NCBI GenBank assembly: GCA_025201375.1
Contig: JAIWZP010000007.1
Location: 124,001 to 188,000, forward strand
Direction: 5' to 3'
Source: Gongronella butleri
Taxonomy: Eukaryota; Mucoromycota; Mucoromycetes; Mucorales; Cunninghamellaceae
Length of the DNA stretch: 64,000 nt
Of this stretch, positions 35,971 to 48,015 are shown one piece after another (the stretch's first letter is position 1; the number at the start of each line of letters is the position of its first letter). The notes under the pieces were generated by a model that was not told the DNA's origin, did not search any database, and saw nothing but the letters and a program-made list of their open reading frames with translations. Position numbers and translations under genes: made by a program.

Positions 35971-37285
35971 CAGACACGAAAAAAATCAGGGCATCGTCTA
36001 ATCATTTTTTTATCCGTAGACTGGAAATTCGACCCTCTTGCTTTCCCTGACCCCGCTGCTATGGTCAAGGAGCTCAAGGAAATGAATGTGGAGGTCATGG
36101 TCAGCATTTGGCCCACATTGACGCCCGATTCCGAGAACTTTGAGCCTATGGAGCGCCAGGGCTTGTTGCTGCGCAACACCATGGGCCCCGCCATCCACCA
36201 CCGCTTTTACGACAATCCTAGCTTGACCGAGGCTAAATACATCACCCACTACGACGCCACCAACCCCAAGGCCCGCGAATATTTGTGGAACACGGTAAGT
36301 TTTCAAAAAAAAAAAAGAAAGAAAGGATCGATGCTGACGGCGCTGCTTTTTTTTTTTTTTTTGATGGACGCAGATCAAGAAGAACTACTATGACATTGGC
36401 ATCAAGCTTTTCTGGCTTGACGCTGACGAGCCCGAAGTGGAGCCTGTTGAACCCCAAATGCTGCGCTTCCATATTGGCGAAGGTCGCACGTGCTACAATT
36501 ACAGCGTGTACCTCCATGGTAAGGGTCTTTACGACGGTCTTGCGTCTGAGGGCCACAAGAACAAGGGCGGCCCAGGCAAGGACGATGATATCATTACGCT
36601 TTCGCGATCCGGCTGGGCGGGCTGTCAGCGCTGGGGCCAGGCCATCTGGTCGGGTGACATTGACTCGACCTTTGAAAGCCTTCGGCAGCAGGTGCGCGTC
36701 GGTATGAACATGGCTTTGTCTGGCATCCCCTGGTGGACGACCGATATTGGCGGCTTTGTGCACGGCAACATCCACGACCCCGAATTCCGCGAGCTGATTG
36801 TGCGCTGGTTCCAGTACGGCACTTTCTGCCCCTTGTTCCGTCTGCACGGCTTCCGCGAGCCCCTCCAAGACGCTTGGTACGGCGCCGAGAATGAAGTTTG
36901 GAGCTTTGGAGATGAGGCGTACAATATCATTTCCAAATTGCTGCATTTGCGCGAGCGCCTTCGCCCGTATGTCATGGAACAGATGAAGCTGGCCTCTGAG
37001 AATGGCACGCCATCCATGCGCCCCTTGTTCTTTGACTTTGAGGCCGATATCGCCGCTTGGAACGTCGAGGATCAGTTTATGTTTGGCCCTGATCTTTTGG
37101 TCGCTCCCGTCACCGAGTACAAGTCGCGTGCTCGCTCTGTGTATCTCCCAGCAGGTGCCAAGTGGACCGATGCCTGGACTGGTGAGGTCTATGAAGGCGG
37201 ACAAACTCTGGATGTTGACGTGCCCCTTAGCAAGGTGCCTCTCTACCTCAAGGATGATGCTCAATTGCCCATCCAGTCTTCATAA
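34912..37285 (+). CDS. Glycoside hydrolase family 31, alpha-xylosidase-like
   Basis: Predicted 685 aa from exons 34912-35036, 35108-35441, 35524-35935, 36020-36294 and 36374-37285. An N-terminal beta-rich domain precedes the (beta/alpha)8 barrel. The catalytic nucleophile sits in LFWLDADEPE (Asp near residue 398), and the acid/base region is RSGWAGCQRWGQAIWSGDI (about 458-476). The WLDADEPE and WAG-QRWG pattern resembles bacterial and fungal alpha-xylosidases (YicI type) more than maltase-type GH31 enzymes, which read WIDMNE. No signal peptide is present, so a cytoplasmic enzyme acting on imported xylogluco-oligosaccharides or isoprimeverose is plausible (inference). It lies next to a sugar transporter (31-33 kb), transcribed divergently. 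Confidence 0.88.
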
Positions 37286-37689
37286 AATTAATAATAAATA
37301 AACCCCGTATTAACATCGCCTCCTACGGTAGATGAGGCGCTTGCATTACTGTATATTCAAAAAAAAATCCTCATGCGTTTGTATCTTTGTAATTTTTTAA
37401 TAATTTGCTGACATTTTCCGCTTGATGTTTATCCCAGCCACACACGATCCTGCATCGAGCGCGTCATTGCTTGGCTGCAATTTGGTCCACTTTTTAAAGC
37501 TGCACGGTGCGCTGCTGCGTCAGTGCCTACCGTATAATAAAAACTTAAAAACTTAAAAGTTCACATTACTTTGTACAAAAAAATCATGCACTCGCTTTAT
37601 TTACTGTATTCCTGTTTTTATTAATTTTTACAGTATCATATCAAGTTCAATGGAGAGAACCTGACGAGCACCTCCATTTCCATGCATGC

Positions 37690-38830
37690 AGCATCGCCCC
37701 ACATTGCATAAAAAGTTCAAATTTGCCCTTCTTGGAAAACGAAAAAGCGCGTTTTCCAAAATTTGCCGGCTTGTTGTGCCTCCAAAAAAAATTTTACAGC
37801 CAGCCCGCCCGCACATGGTGCGCCACGGCAGGAAGTACAGTACAGTACAGTACTGTATCTTCTCCTCCTGTGCGCAGGAGGATGGGTCCGCCAGAATTTT
37901 TTCAGCCCGCAAATTCCAAAAGCCCCCGCCCCCTTGTGTAGATATTTGTACTATTTCGCATTCATCTCGCCATCTTCATGGCTGGTCGACCTCTCTCAAA
38001 AACAGTTGCATCGACTTCGGCGCAAAAATTGCAACAAAAAAGCTTAAACCCCCAACAATGCAACAAAGCGCTACGACCACTTTTGAAAATTTCAGGCGAC
38101 ACTCAGGGTCACTCAGGGGTCACACATTTCAAACTCAGAAAATGCCAAATTTGGGGGATTTCGAACTCCGAGTGATCCATGCATCCCAAACAGGTAACTC
38201 CGACGATTTGCTATTGGCTGACAAAATGCCAGGTCGCCCCAACGTAAAAAAAAAAGCCCAAAGAAGAGTGATGCATGAACGGCGATCTACCGAGAGAAAA
38301 GTACCTACTTTGGTCTAGATTTTTTTTGCAAAAATTCAAGGTGTGACACTTCCAAATTAAGGTGCGTGGATTGCATGGAATTTTTTTTTATATTTTTTTT
38401 ATATCATATTTTTTATTTTGCACATCATTTTTGTGCGCTGAGTAGTGGGCTGCAGTCTGGTGAAATGACACCGATGCAAAAAGTTCAAACCCAAGCTAGC
38501 GCACTGCTGCAAGTCATCCCATTGGATGCTTTGCATCCCAGTTTCTTGGTAAAACTGGGATAAAAATTACAAGTTTATTACGTACAGTACTGTAGACTGT
38601 TGTCGAGCAAATCGCGATCAAAAATTTTGATGAAAAGTGGATTTTCTCTGTAAGTTTTACCTAGGTACGTACTGTAGCAGTAGCCATCCATCGATGAAAC
38701 TGGTCTCATTCGATACTGTAGAGATGCAAGAGGTGCCTTTGACACGTTAAAAGCGCCGTGTGTTGTCTACGTTCATACCTATCATAAAAATCCGTTGCCG
38801 AGAAGATCGAGGTTGAAAATTTTTGTAATA
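37690..38830 (+). repeat. Dispersed repeat family B, copy 2
   Basis: Co-linear with 16010-16900, and through its 3' end with 20465-20740. It contains a run of overlapping TACAGTA/TACTGTA units at 37838-37858 and further ones at 38585, 38674 and 38715 that the 20.5 kb fragment lacks. It is non-coding. Confidence 0.8.
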
Positions 38831-39379
38831 TTATTATGTTTGAACGGCTTTCACACGCGTCGTACAGTATACTGTATGATGATAAAGATCACGCATCGGC
38901 CAAACGAACATTCCAGAAACGATGTCCGAGCGTGTCTCTTTCAAATGGTGCCTATTTCATCCCGAGCGATTCACGAAATATTTCGAGAGCCCACCGCTGA
39001 ATTTGTGAAAATACAGTAAACAGTATCTATAATACGTATTTTGGAATTTGGATTCATTTGCACAACGACTCAATCCACCTCTGGTTTTTAACTTCATGTT
39101 AAAAAAAAAAGACGCCACGAAATGGCCTACGTACTGTAATCAACCAGTTTTCCAGGTTAGCCACTCATGCTTTGCAGTGTTTAACATTCGCATTGCTGAA
39201 AATCGGCTTTTTTGGGGATTTCACTACAACCCTCCTCTCATTGACCTCTACAGTATTGATACCCGCTTTTTTTTTGAACTCACATCATGTCCCCAAAATA
39301 TCAAAGTCGTCGTGGCTTTGCCACCCCCTCCTGATCCAAGCATTACTGTATTTTATCCCGAAACACGAAAAACGCGTAC

Positions 39380-40800
39380 TGGCTGGTAAACACAAATCTC
39401 GAGATTATTTCTCAAGACTGAGTGATCCGATTTGCAAAAAAAAACTTGGAATAATAATCGAAGTTTTGACTCGAGTATCCACTGGTATACTGTAAATTTG
39501 GAGCCAGGTGGTCAAGCTGATCGGGAGGAACGCGTACATAAAATATTATTTGGCGCTGGTTTTTACTAGCAAACACGAATCTCGAGATTTTTCGAGACTG
39601 AGTGATCTGATTCGCGAAAAAAACGTAACAACAACGAAGAACTACTGTAGGTTTATCATCAACTAGTCCAAATTTGGGACCAGATGAGCGAGTTTCTGAG
39701 AATGCGCCAATTTCATAGGCGTAAATGGGGAACGATCAGCAGTATTTTGTCTCGTACTGCGGCAACAGCTGAGTGCCTCCCCACGTGAGGCACGTCAAAT
39801 GAATCGGTGGTCAAACGCGGTAAAAGCGCTTGTGGTTTGGGGATATCGCTTCACGTTTTCGGCGAGTTAGCCTTGAGGGCTCCTTTGGATCTTGGTTTGG
39901 CCCTGATTTTATGAAAAATACATTTTCTCAGGACTGAGTTATCCGATCTGGAAAAAAAACTTGACATTGTTGGATTTTTGAGTCGAGTATCCACTGACCT
40001 GAATTTGGAGCCAGATAATCAGCCTCATCGAGAGAAACGCGTAAAATATTATTTTGCGCTGGGGTTTCACTACCAAACATGAATCACGATCTTTCTCGCG
40101 ATTGAGTGATCCGATTCGCGAAAAAACGTAACAACAATGTAGAACTGGGTTTACCATCAACTGGTCCAAATTTGGGACCAGATGAGCAAGTTTCTGACGA
40201 AGCACCAGTTACCTAGGCGTAAAGGGGGTACGGTCACCACCATTTGGTCTCGTACGGCAGCACCGGCTGAGCGCCCCGACGCGTAAGTTACATCAAATGA
40301 ATCAGCGGGCAAACGCGGTAAAAGCGCTTGTGGTTCTGGGACATCGCGTCGAGTTTTTGGTGAGTTAGCCTCCAGGGATCATTTTGATTCTGTTTTGACA
40401 CTATATTCATGCAAAATGCTTGTTCTCAGGACTGAGTAATCCGATCTCTGAAAAAGTTTGACATCGTCGTCTTTTTGTGTTCATTATTCTTTAGCTCGAA
40501 TATAGGACCCGATGAGCAAGATCCGGAGGACACACCCAGCCAAAGTGGGGTAAGGATTTGTCTATTCTGGTAGCGTACGCGACAACGGCTCAATTTATTA
40601 GCGCGCAAGTCATCTCACATGAATCAGGGGCCAAACGCGGTAAAAGCGATTGTGGTTTGGAAAGATTGCGTTGCGATCTTGGCGAGTTAGCAATCAGGGG
40701 TCGTTTTGGCCCTGATTTTCCCATTTGGTGGCGTGCGCGACAACAGCTCAACGCATCGACGCGCTACTCATCTCAAATGAACCTGATTGTCTCAAGAAAC
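39380..40800 (+). repeat. Tandem repeat with ~0.5 kb period
   Basis: Anchors recur about 500-515 bp apart: GACTGAGTGATCCGAT-like (39415, 39930, 40429), the offset second copy with ATTCGCGAAAAAACG (39605, 40110), TTTGGGACCAGATGAGC (39675, 40170, weaker near 40508), AAACGCGGTAAAAGCG (39813, 40312, 40635), and GGCGAGTTAGCC (39860, about 40360, 40680). This gives about 2.7 units. Within each unit the GAGTGATCCGAT block appears twice, so an older duplication is nested inside. Confidence 0.85.
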
Positions 40801-41474
40801 TTGTGCATGCGACATGTCGCTCATTGACAAAAAAAAAAAAAGCTGTCGCACGGCACACAAATGCGACAAACAACCACCCCTGTGCAGCTGAAATGTCACC
40901 CATTGAAAAAAAAAAAGACGCGCACGCACAATTGCGACGTGCCGCCGCTCATTACCAAAAAAAATCGAGACGAAAGTTGAAGGTTTAACCCCCAAAAAAC
41001 GAAAAATGACGCGTCATGCGGCTGTTGAACGACGCCCAACTCGGAATTTGGGAAATGGGGGAGCCATGTGAGGCGAGATCCGCGTCATGGGTCCTGTTGA
41101 GAAAGAAAAAAAAAAGGAGGCGAACGGATGGCGGATCACATGGGAGGCGAGGGCGTTCTTTGTCAAGCAAAGCAGGTATGACAATGTCAAAATTGGGCAA
41201 TTGGGATGAGAGGTGTTGTGTCGCAAAGCAAGGGCAACGAGAGCTGCTGATTTGGAAATGAGGGTCCGCTAGAAATGATGCGAGCCCCCCCCTCCTCCGC
41301 TCTCCTTTTCTTCACTTTTTTTCTTCTTTTACTTCATCCTCAAAGGCAAGAAGCGCAACCATCCCCGCCCCCTCCCTTCCTTGTCTTGCTAAACCACCAG
41401 ATATTCCTCTGAAATGTAAGAAAAAGACCCCAGTGCCAAGATGGTATGCTTACGCCCTGCTTGTTTCAACCTAG

Positions 41475-44419
41475 ATGGCTGACGCAAACACCCAGGTGTC
41501 TACCACGAGCTGGGACGACGACACAAAGCCTATTCCTCGCCTGCAGCTCGTCAACGAGGACCAAAAGTTCACGTAAGACGCCAATAATACCGAGATAAAC
41601 AGAGCGACGGGCTCGTTTTTTTTTTTTGCTTTACGAGCAATCCTACACGTCACGCCTATTTTGTTCGTCTTTTTTCGCGCGTCTGACACGCTTGTCTCAC
41701 GCTCCTTTTTTTCACAGTGAGCAATTGCCCGAGTATATGAATCAATGGCATCTTGGCGATGCCGGCTTCAAGTACAATGTAGTGGCCGTGTTTGGCTCTC
41801 AAAGCACGGGCAAAAGTAAGCTGACGTGAAAGGGGAGGGGGGAAGCGTGGGGTGGTGTTTCCCAGCGGCTTGAGAGCCAATTGCATTTGTTTGGAACGGG
41901 GATTCTGTGACAGAAGGAAAAATCTGAAACGGCAAATTGCCAATTTTTTTTTTTTTTTTAGGCACGCTACTCAATGGATTGTTTGGCACCAGCTTTGACG
42001 TGATGAATGAGACCCAGCGCAGCCAAACGACCAAGGGTATTTGGATTTCACGTGGTCGCGGTATGCACGTGATGGTGATGGACGTTGAAGGCACAGATGG
42101 CCGCGAACGCGGCGAGGACCAAGATTTTGAACGCAAATCTGCGCTATTCTCCATGGCGACCAGTGAGGTGATCATCCTAAACCTGTGGGAGCACCAGGTT
42201 GGCTTGTACCAGGGAGCCAACATGGGCCTCCTCAAGACCGTGTTTGAGGTCAATCTCCAACTCTTCCAACACAGCCGCTCTTCCAAAGAAAAGACGCTCC
42301 TTTTCTTCGTCATCCGCGACCACGTTGGCTCTACGCCACTCGAGAATCTTGCAAAGACCCTGCAGAGCGATCTGGAGAAGATTTGGGACGGCCTGTCCAA
42401 GGTAGAAATCATAAAACGAACAAATTCGAGCGCCTCACTCACTTTTTCTCTCTCTCTCTCTCTTTTTCTTTTTTTTTTTTTTTTTTTTTACGCGTAGCCC
42501 GAGGGCCTGGAGAACTGCAAGATCCACGACTACTTTGACTTTATGTACACGGGCCTGCCACACAAGATTCTTTTGCCTGAAAAGTTTGACGAAGAGGTGG
42601 TGAAGCTGCGCGAGCGATTCAACGACGCGTCCAATCCCAATTTTGTGTTCCGCCCCGAGTATCACAAGCGCATCCCTGCCGACGGCTACCACGTGTACGC
42701 GTCGGGCATCTGGGATAAGATTTTGACGAACAAGGACCTGGATTTGCCCACGCAACAAGAATTGCTGGCGCAGTACCGGTGCGACGAGATTGCACAGACG
42801 GCTTTCACCCGCTTTGCCGAGCAAGTTGCGCCGTTCAAGACGCCGATCCTTGAAAAGGGCCAAACCATTGACGATTTGGGCGATCAGATGCACGCGATCC
42901 GCGACGAGGCCGTATCAGCCTTTGACAAGCACGCGTCGCGCTACCACCAGGGCGTGTACCAGAAGAAACGCGAGGAGATGCTGGCCAAGCTCAACACGCA
43001 GCTCAACGTTTACTTTGTCGGCCAGCTCAAAAACCTGCACAAAAAGGCCATCTCGCAGTTTGACAATGCCCTCAAGCAGGAATTGAAGAAGCCAAATTAC
43101 AATTTTGCCATTGTCGTCTCGTCGGCGCTGGACAATGCTCGCTCTCTCTTTGTTGATGGTGCCAAAAAAATCGTTCTTGCCGACACAGACTGGTCGTATG
43201 CTCATGAACTCACCCAACTTGACGAGGAGTTCGAGCAAGTGTCCACCAAGGCTCGCTCTGACGAATTCAAAAAGATGAGCAAGGCTCTCATGGTATAAAA
43301 AAAAAATAGAAAAGAATAGAAAAGAAAAAGACTCATCGCCATTTTCCCTCCAATAGAAACAAGTTGAGAATGACTTGTCTGAGCCCATCTCACTCGCGCT
43401 CAACAACCCGCAAGACGAGACGTGGAATACAATTGTGCGTGCGTACAATGCCACCGTCGAGCGTGGCCATGCCACCCTGGAGGCCAAGGCCAAGAGTAAG
43501 ACGCGTCTCTTGCTTATTGTTCATCGAAATTCACGCAATTTTTTCCACCGTCCCTTTTTTTTTTCGTAGGTTTCAACTCGACCGATGAGGAATTGGAAGA
43601 GTCTTTGGTTGGCTTGAAGCGCGATGCTTGGGTCGTGCTGCGCAAAAAGGTCGACGAGGAATTGGCCGACAACATGCTGCTTTTGAAGCTGCGCAACCGG
43701 TAAAAAAAAAAAAAAATGCTTGTAGGACGTACTTGATGCTGATTCATGTATTTAAAAGCTTCGAGGAAAAGTTCCGCTACGACGAGCACGGCCTGCCACG
43801 CGTGTGGAAGCCTGAGGACGACATTGATACCTACTTTAAGAGCGCGCGTGAAGACACTTTGCTGCTGATTCCTATTTTTGCCAAGATTGATCTTGGTGAC
43901 GAGACTGTCGACGTGGAATCGACCGACGTAAGACCTTCTGCTACGCGTTTGATCATGACTTTTTTTGTGCTAAAATTCTATTTTTTTTAATGTTAGGACT
44001 TTGATTTTGAGCAGTCTTTGACGATTCTTAGCGAGGCCAAGCAGATTGACATTACGAACCGCTTCAAGCGCGAGTCGGACGCGTTCTATCTGGAGGCCAA
44101 GCGGTCCGTGGTGGCGACGACGGCCAAGATTCCTGCATGGCTGGGGGCGGTGATTGTGGTGCTTGGATGGAACGAGTTCATGGCGATCCTGCGCAGTCCA
44201 TTCTACCTGTTCATGTTCATTATTCTCGTGTCCGCTGGCTACGTGATCTATGTGTTGAACTTGTGGGGCCCATTGGAGCGCATTCTGTCGGCCGTGGCCG
44301 GCGAGGCGTCGAGGATAGCCAAGGAACGCATGGTCGAAGGCGTCGATCGCATGCGCGAGCAGGCAATAGAGCTCAGGGCCATGCAACAGCCGCAGCTGCA
44401 AAAGGATAAGAGCGAGTGA
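41475..44419 (+). CDS. SEY1: Atlastin/RHD3-type ER-fusion GTPase Sey1
   Basis: Predicted 763 aa from exons 41475-41572, 41718-41815, 41962-42401, 42498-43292, 43357-43495, 43570-43699, 43759-43927 and 43997-44419; all phases match. The P-loop is split by an intron: [17 protein letters not shown]. The G3 motif [14 protein letters not shown] and G4 motif IRDH are diagnostic of the Sey1/RHD3 branch. A long helical stalk follows. Near the C-terminus two adjacent hydrophobic segments ([16 protein letters not shown] and [21 protein letters not shown]) form the ER hairpin, and then comes an amphipathic tail. It mediates homotypic fusion of ER tubules. One donor (GTATAA at 43293) is weak but phase demands it. 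Confidence 0.95.
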
Positions 44420-44873
44420 CAATGATGATATTTACACTTTTAAAATAAACAAAAGAAATGTTTTTGGTTCCGCAATGGCAAACAGGCTGCAAAAAAAGAA
44501 GGAAATACGGCATTTTGAGCAATTCCGCATTCGCAGGTTGACCCAAATGACACCATGGCAGGCCCAGAGGTTTTATTGATGTCGTGGAACGGGAGCAAGC
44601 ACCGTGACGACAGCTGGCATCGCGGAAAATAGGCGTTTTGAGCGCGCCACCACAGCTTTTTGCCGCATTGTGATAATTTCAGTGTGTTTCAGGGCGATCG
44701 GGATTGCCGGAGATTGAATAGATGGCCTCCTCTTGCTTGGCAACAGACGGTATTTGGGACCCCCTTTTTTTGGTTCTTCTTTTTTTTTTTTGCTCTTTTT
44801 TTCTTGTCTTTTTGGCTTTGTTCTCTTTTTTCTCGCTTTTTAGCTTTGACAACCTTTGTAGCCAGGCAATACA
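44420..44873. other. Intergenic region between SEY1 and AKR1
   Basis: SEY1 3' flank (AATAAA-like AAAATAAAC at 44439) followed by the T-rich leader of AKR1. No gene seen. Confidence 0.5.
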
Positions 44874-47483
44874 ATGGTGGACGCTGAAGACAAGCAGGCA
44901 CTGCTCTCTGAGCATGTAGATGATGACGGCGGGGATCTTTCGACGCTTCCTCGGCAGCCGGCCGCCACTATGCCGTCCACACAGGTGGCCTCTGTACCAG
45001 TGCAAGGTCATATTGCGAGTGTCCAGCCACGTAACGTGCCCAATGGCAAAAAAAAAGTGGACTTTTCATGGCTCATTTCTTTTAATTTTTTTATTTTTTA
45101 TTTTTTTTAGCAAACGACCATCAGACGTTCATCCGTGCGGCTCAGCAGGGCCAATTCCAGGTGATCAAAGCTATTCTGGATAAAAAGGAGGTGGACGTGA
45201 ATGATCTCGACGAGCAGGGCAATAGTGCGTTGCATTACGCGGTGGTGTCGCCGTCCGAGGCGTGTGCCAAGTACCTGATTGATTTGGGTGCGATGGTGGA
45301 TCATGCAGCGGGCGAATTGAAGGCGACGCCGTTGCATTGGGCGAGCAAGCAAGGGCGATTGGATATGGTGCATCGGTTGATCAAGGAAGGCGCGAATCCG
45401 GCCATGAAAGACGCGCAGGGGTTCAATGCTTTGCATTTGGCCGTGCACTCATCTAATGCGATGCTGGTCCTCTATTTGCTCTATCTCGACAAGGTCGACA
45501 TTGACGCGGCCGACTCCATTGGCGGCCACACCGCCCTCATGTGGGCCGCCTATCAAGGTCAACCAATGATGTGCCACCTTCTTCTCAAATTCGGCGCCAA
45601 TGTCCATGCCACCGATCATACCGGCCTCACACCTCTCCATTGGTCAGTTGTACGCGGCCAGCGGGGTTGTATCCGCAAAATGCTCGAATACAACGCAGAT
45701 GTTGGCGCAAAGGACCAAAACGGAAAATCCGTCATGGACTTTGTCCACGAAAAATCGCTTTTACCCGTCTGGCAGCGCGCTGTGCTCGAATTCGACATTG
45801 TTGCAGAGTCTCGCCCTGATCTCGAGGGTCGTGTCGGCGCCTACTCGGGTAACCTGCCGCGCCACATGTCCAAGGTAAATGCAAAAAGTGAGAAAAAAAA
45901 AGTGCCGCCGACGCTCAATTCCCTTTTTTTTTTTTTTTTTTCTCAGCGCACCGTGAACCAAATCATCTATTGCTTGCCATACATTGCTCTTGGACTCGCG
46001 CTAAAGTGCCTGGCGTGGTTCCCCTGGTACATGGGTGTGCCCATGGCGGCACTTTCCTTTGTCGGCATGCATTTGCTCATCATCAAGAAATTGCTGCCCA
46101 TTCCACACAACGAAGCCCTCTGGAAAACACCCTACTTTTCATGCATATTTCAAGCATCCGCATTTTGGGTCTTGATCACATGGACTTGTGTGATCGTCCC
46201 TGGTATGCAAAAAAAAAAGGGCAAAAAAGGGCGAACTCTGCTCGGTTTAGGACAAGTCTGATCATTTTTCTTCTCGCTTTTAGATACCGCCTACATGATC
46301 GTGACGCATCTAATATTCATGGTCAGCTTTTTTGTCGCTATGTACCACTTTTATATGGCCGTCATGGCCGACCCGGGCTTCATCAACAACAAACCCAGTC
46401 GCTCCGAGCAACAACAGACTGTTTGGCAGCTCGCCGAAGAGCACGTCATGGATATCCGTCATTTCTGTATAACCTGCTTGGTAATTGGCATGAAAAAACG
46501 CGTCGCAGACGCGCCCGTATTCATCGCAATCGATTTTTTGTAGATTCGCAAGCCATTGCGCTCCAAGCACTGCAAGATTTGCAACCGCTGTGTCTCCAAG
46601 TTTGACCAGTAAGTGATGTCCGAGATCATGGCATTCCTTTTGACGCGCTTTTTTTAAAAAAAAAAAAACTAGCCATTGCCCCTGGATTTACAATTGCATT
46701 GGCACCAAGAATCACCGCTCGTTTATGATCTTTTTGGTGAATATGGTTATAGCCATTGTAGCCTTTACCGCATTGTCATTCCAATGTAAGTTCAAGGGCG
46801 GGGAGGGTGGCGCAGTCGCACCTGACACTCCTTTTTTTCTTTTTCTTTTTTTTTTTTTTTTTTGTCTAGATTTGGCGACATTGTCGCCATTGTACTTCCG
46901 CCCTGCGGACGGCACATGTTTCCTTGGCCCGACGGTGTGCGGATTCTTCCAATTCGACTCGTGGACGCTGTCGCTGACGCTGTGGGTCTTGCTGCAGCTG
47001 TCTTGGTCGGTGTTTTTGCTTGGTGTGCAATTTTACCAGATTGCGGTGGCCACAACCACGAATGAGAGTGCCAATGCGCACCGATATGAGTACCTGAACG
47101 AGGGAATTGCCATTGGTGGCGGCACGGCAGGCTCCGACGGGCCCGATCCTTTGCTACAGCCTCTCAATGGCAATGGTGCTTCTGCACCACCACCACCACA
47201 GCAAGGCCACGCCCATCACCATCACGGCAGCGGGTTCCTGGGCTTCCTGCCGTGCCTGCAGCTGTTTGCCGGCGCGCGTGCACTGCACCGCCATCGTGCT
47301 CGCCAAAATGGCGTCGTCTCAAGGCGCCCCGCACCCACGAATCCGTTTGACCACGGTTGCATCCGCAATTGCGTCGAATTCTGGACCGAGGACGGCTCCC
47401 AGCCAGGCAGCGTCAACTGGGACAAGATCTACACCGTGCAAGACATGATGAAATATGATCGCGAAGCCATCCCCATGGTGTGA
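44874..47483 (+). CDS. AKR1: Palmitoyltransferase Akr1 (ankyrin repeat, DHHC type)
   Basis: Predicted 721 aa from exons 44874-45030, 45111-45874, 45947-46202, 46284-46480, 46544-46608, 46673-46785 and 46870-47483. A variable N-terminus is followed by about six ankyrin repeats (DEQGNSALHYAVV, ELKATPLHWASKQGRL, AQGFNALHLAVHSS, GGHTALMWAAYQGQP, TGLTPLHWSVVRGQ). Next come transmembrane segments and a cysteine-rich DHHC domain (KPLRSKHCKICNRCVSKFD, then HHCPWIYNCIG, the catalytic DHHC lying across an intron). Akr1-type enzymes S-palmitoylate proteins such as casein kinases at the Golgi. The exon 1 donor is ambiguous: GTAACG at 45031 or GCAAAA shortly downstream both keep phase. It is convergent with ORC5, with about 100 bp between stops. 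Confidence 0.93.
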
Positions 47484-47587
47484 GGCCGCACTTTTTTGCC
47501 TCCCCCCTTTGTCATTTTACCACAACCACCACCCTCTCTTTTCTCCTTCTATTGCACAATAGTCCATGTATTTTGTTTTGTTTATTT

Positions 47588-47980
47588 TCAATTAAAATCA
47601 TACAGATATTGATCCAATTCGAAATGAATCTCCTTGGAAATGCCGCAAATGTACTCAAACGTGACATTACACTTGTACCGAGGCTCATCCAGCTTGTCCA
47701 TGGTCGTATTACGAATCAAGAGCCTGAGCGTCGTCAAGCTGCTGATCTGTTGTTGAAAAAAAAAAAATGAATTCGCATTTTTTTTATTTTTTTTTTATTT
47801 TATTTTTACTTTTCATGGTTTTACCTGCTGCTGCACGTCAATGCTGTTGCTCACGGTCTCGTCGACAATATGATAAAAGATCGCCATGAGACGCTGCACG
47901 GTGAATGCAGCAGGGCCGAGCAACTGTTGCCGCATCTGCCAAGAAAAAAAGCGTTAGATTGACGCGACAAAAGTGATTTC

Positions 47981-48015
<35 letters not shown>

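Larger units (their letters stand above)
37286..41474. other. Second repeat island and SEY1 upstream region
   Basis: No intact gene. It contains family B copy 2 (37690-38830), many TACAGTA/TACTGTA heptamers up to 39.65 kb, and the ~0.5 kb tandem repeat (39380-40800). From about 40.9 kb there are low-complexity purine/pyrimidine tracts and the SEY1 leader. Confidence 0.7.

Noticed and set aside
36242..37264. 340-codon open frame on the minus strand
   Set aside because: Antisense of the last GH31 exon; no domain, and the plus strand is clearly the coding strand.
45031..45110. GC donor (GCAAAA) for AKR1 intron 1 as a third GC-AG intron
   Set aside because: A GT donor (GTAACG) slightly upstream keeps the same phase, and the GC context is not the strong GCAAGT, so it cannot be claimed.
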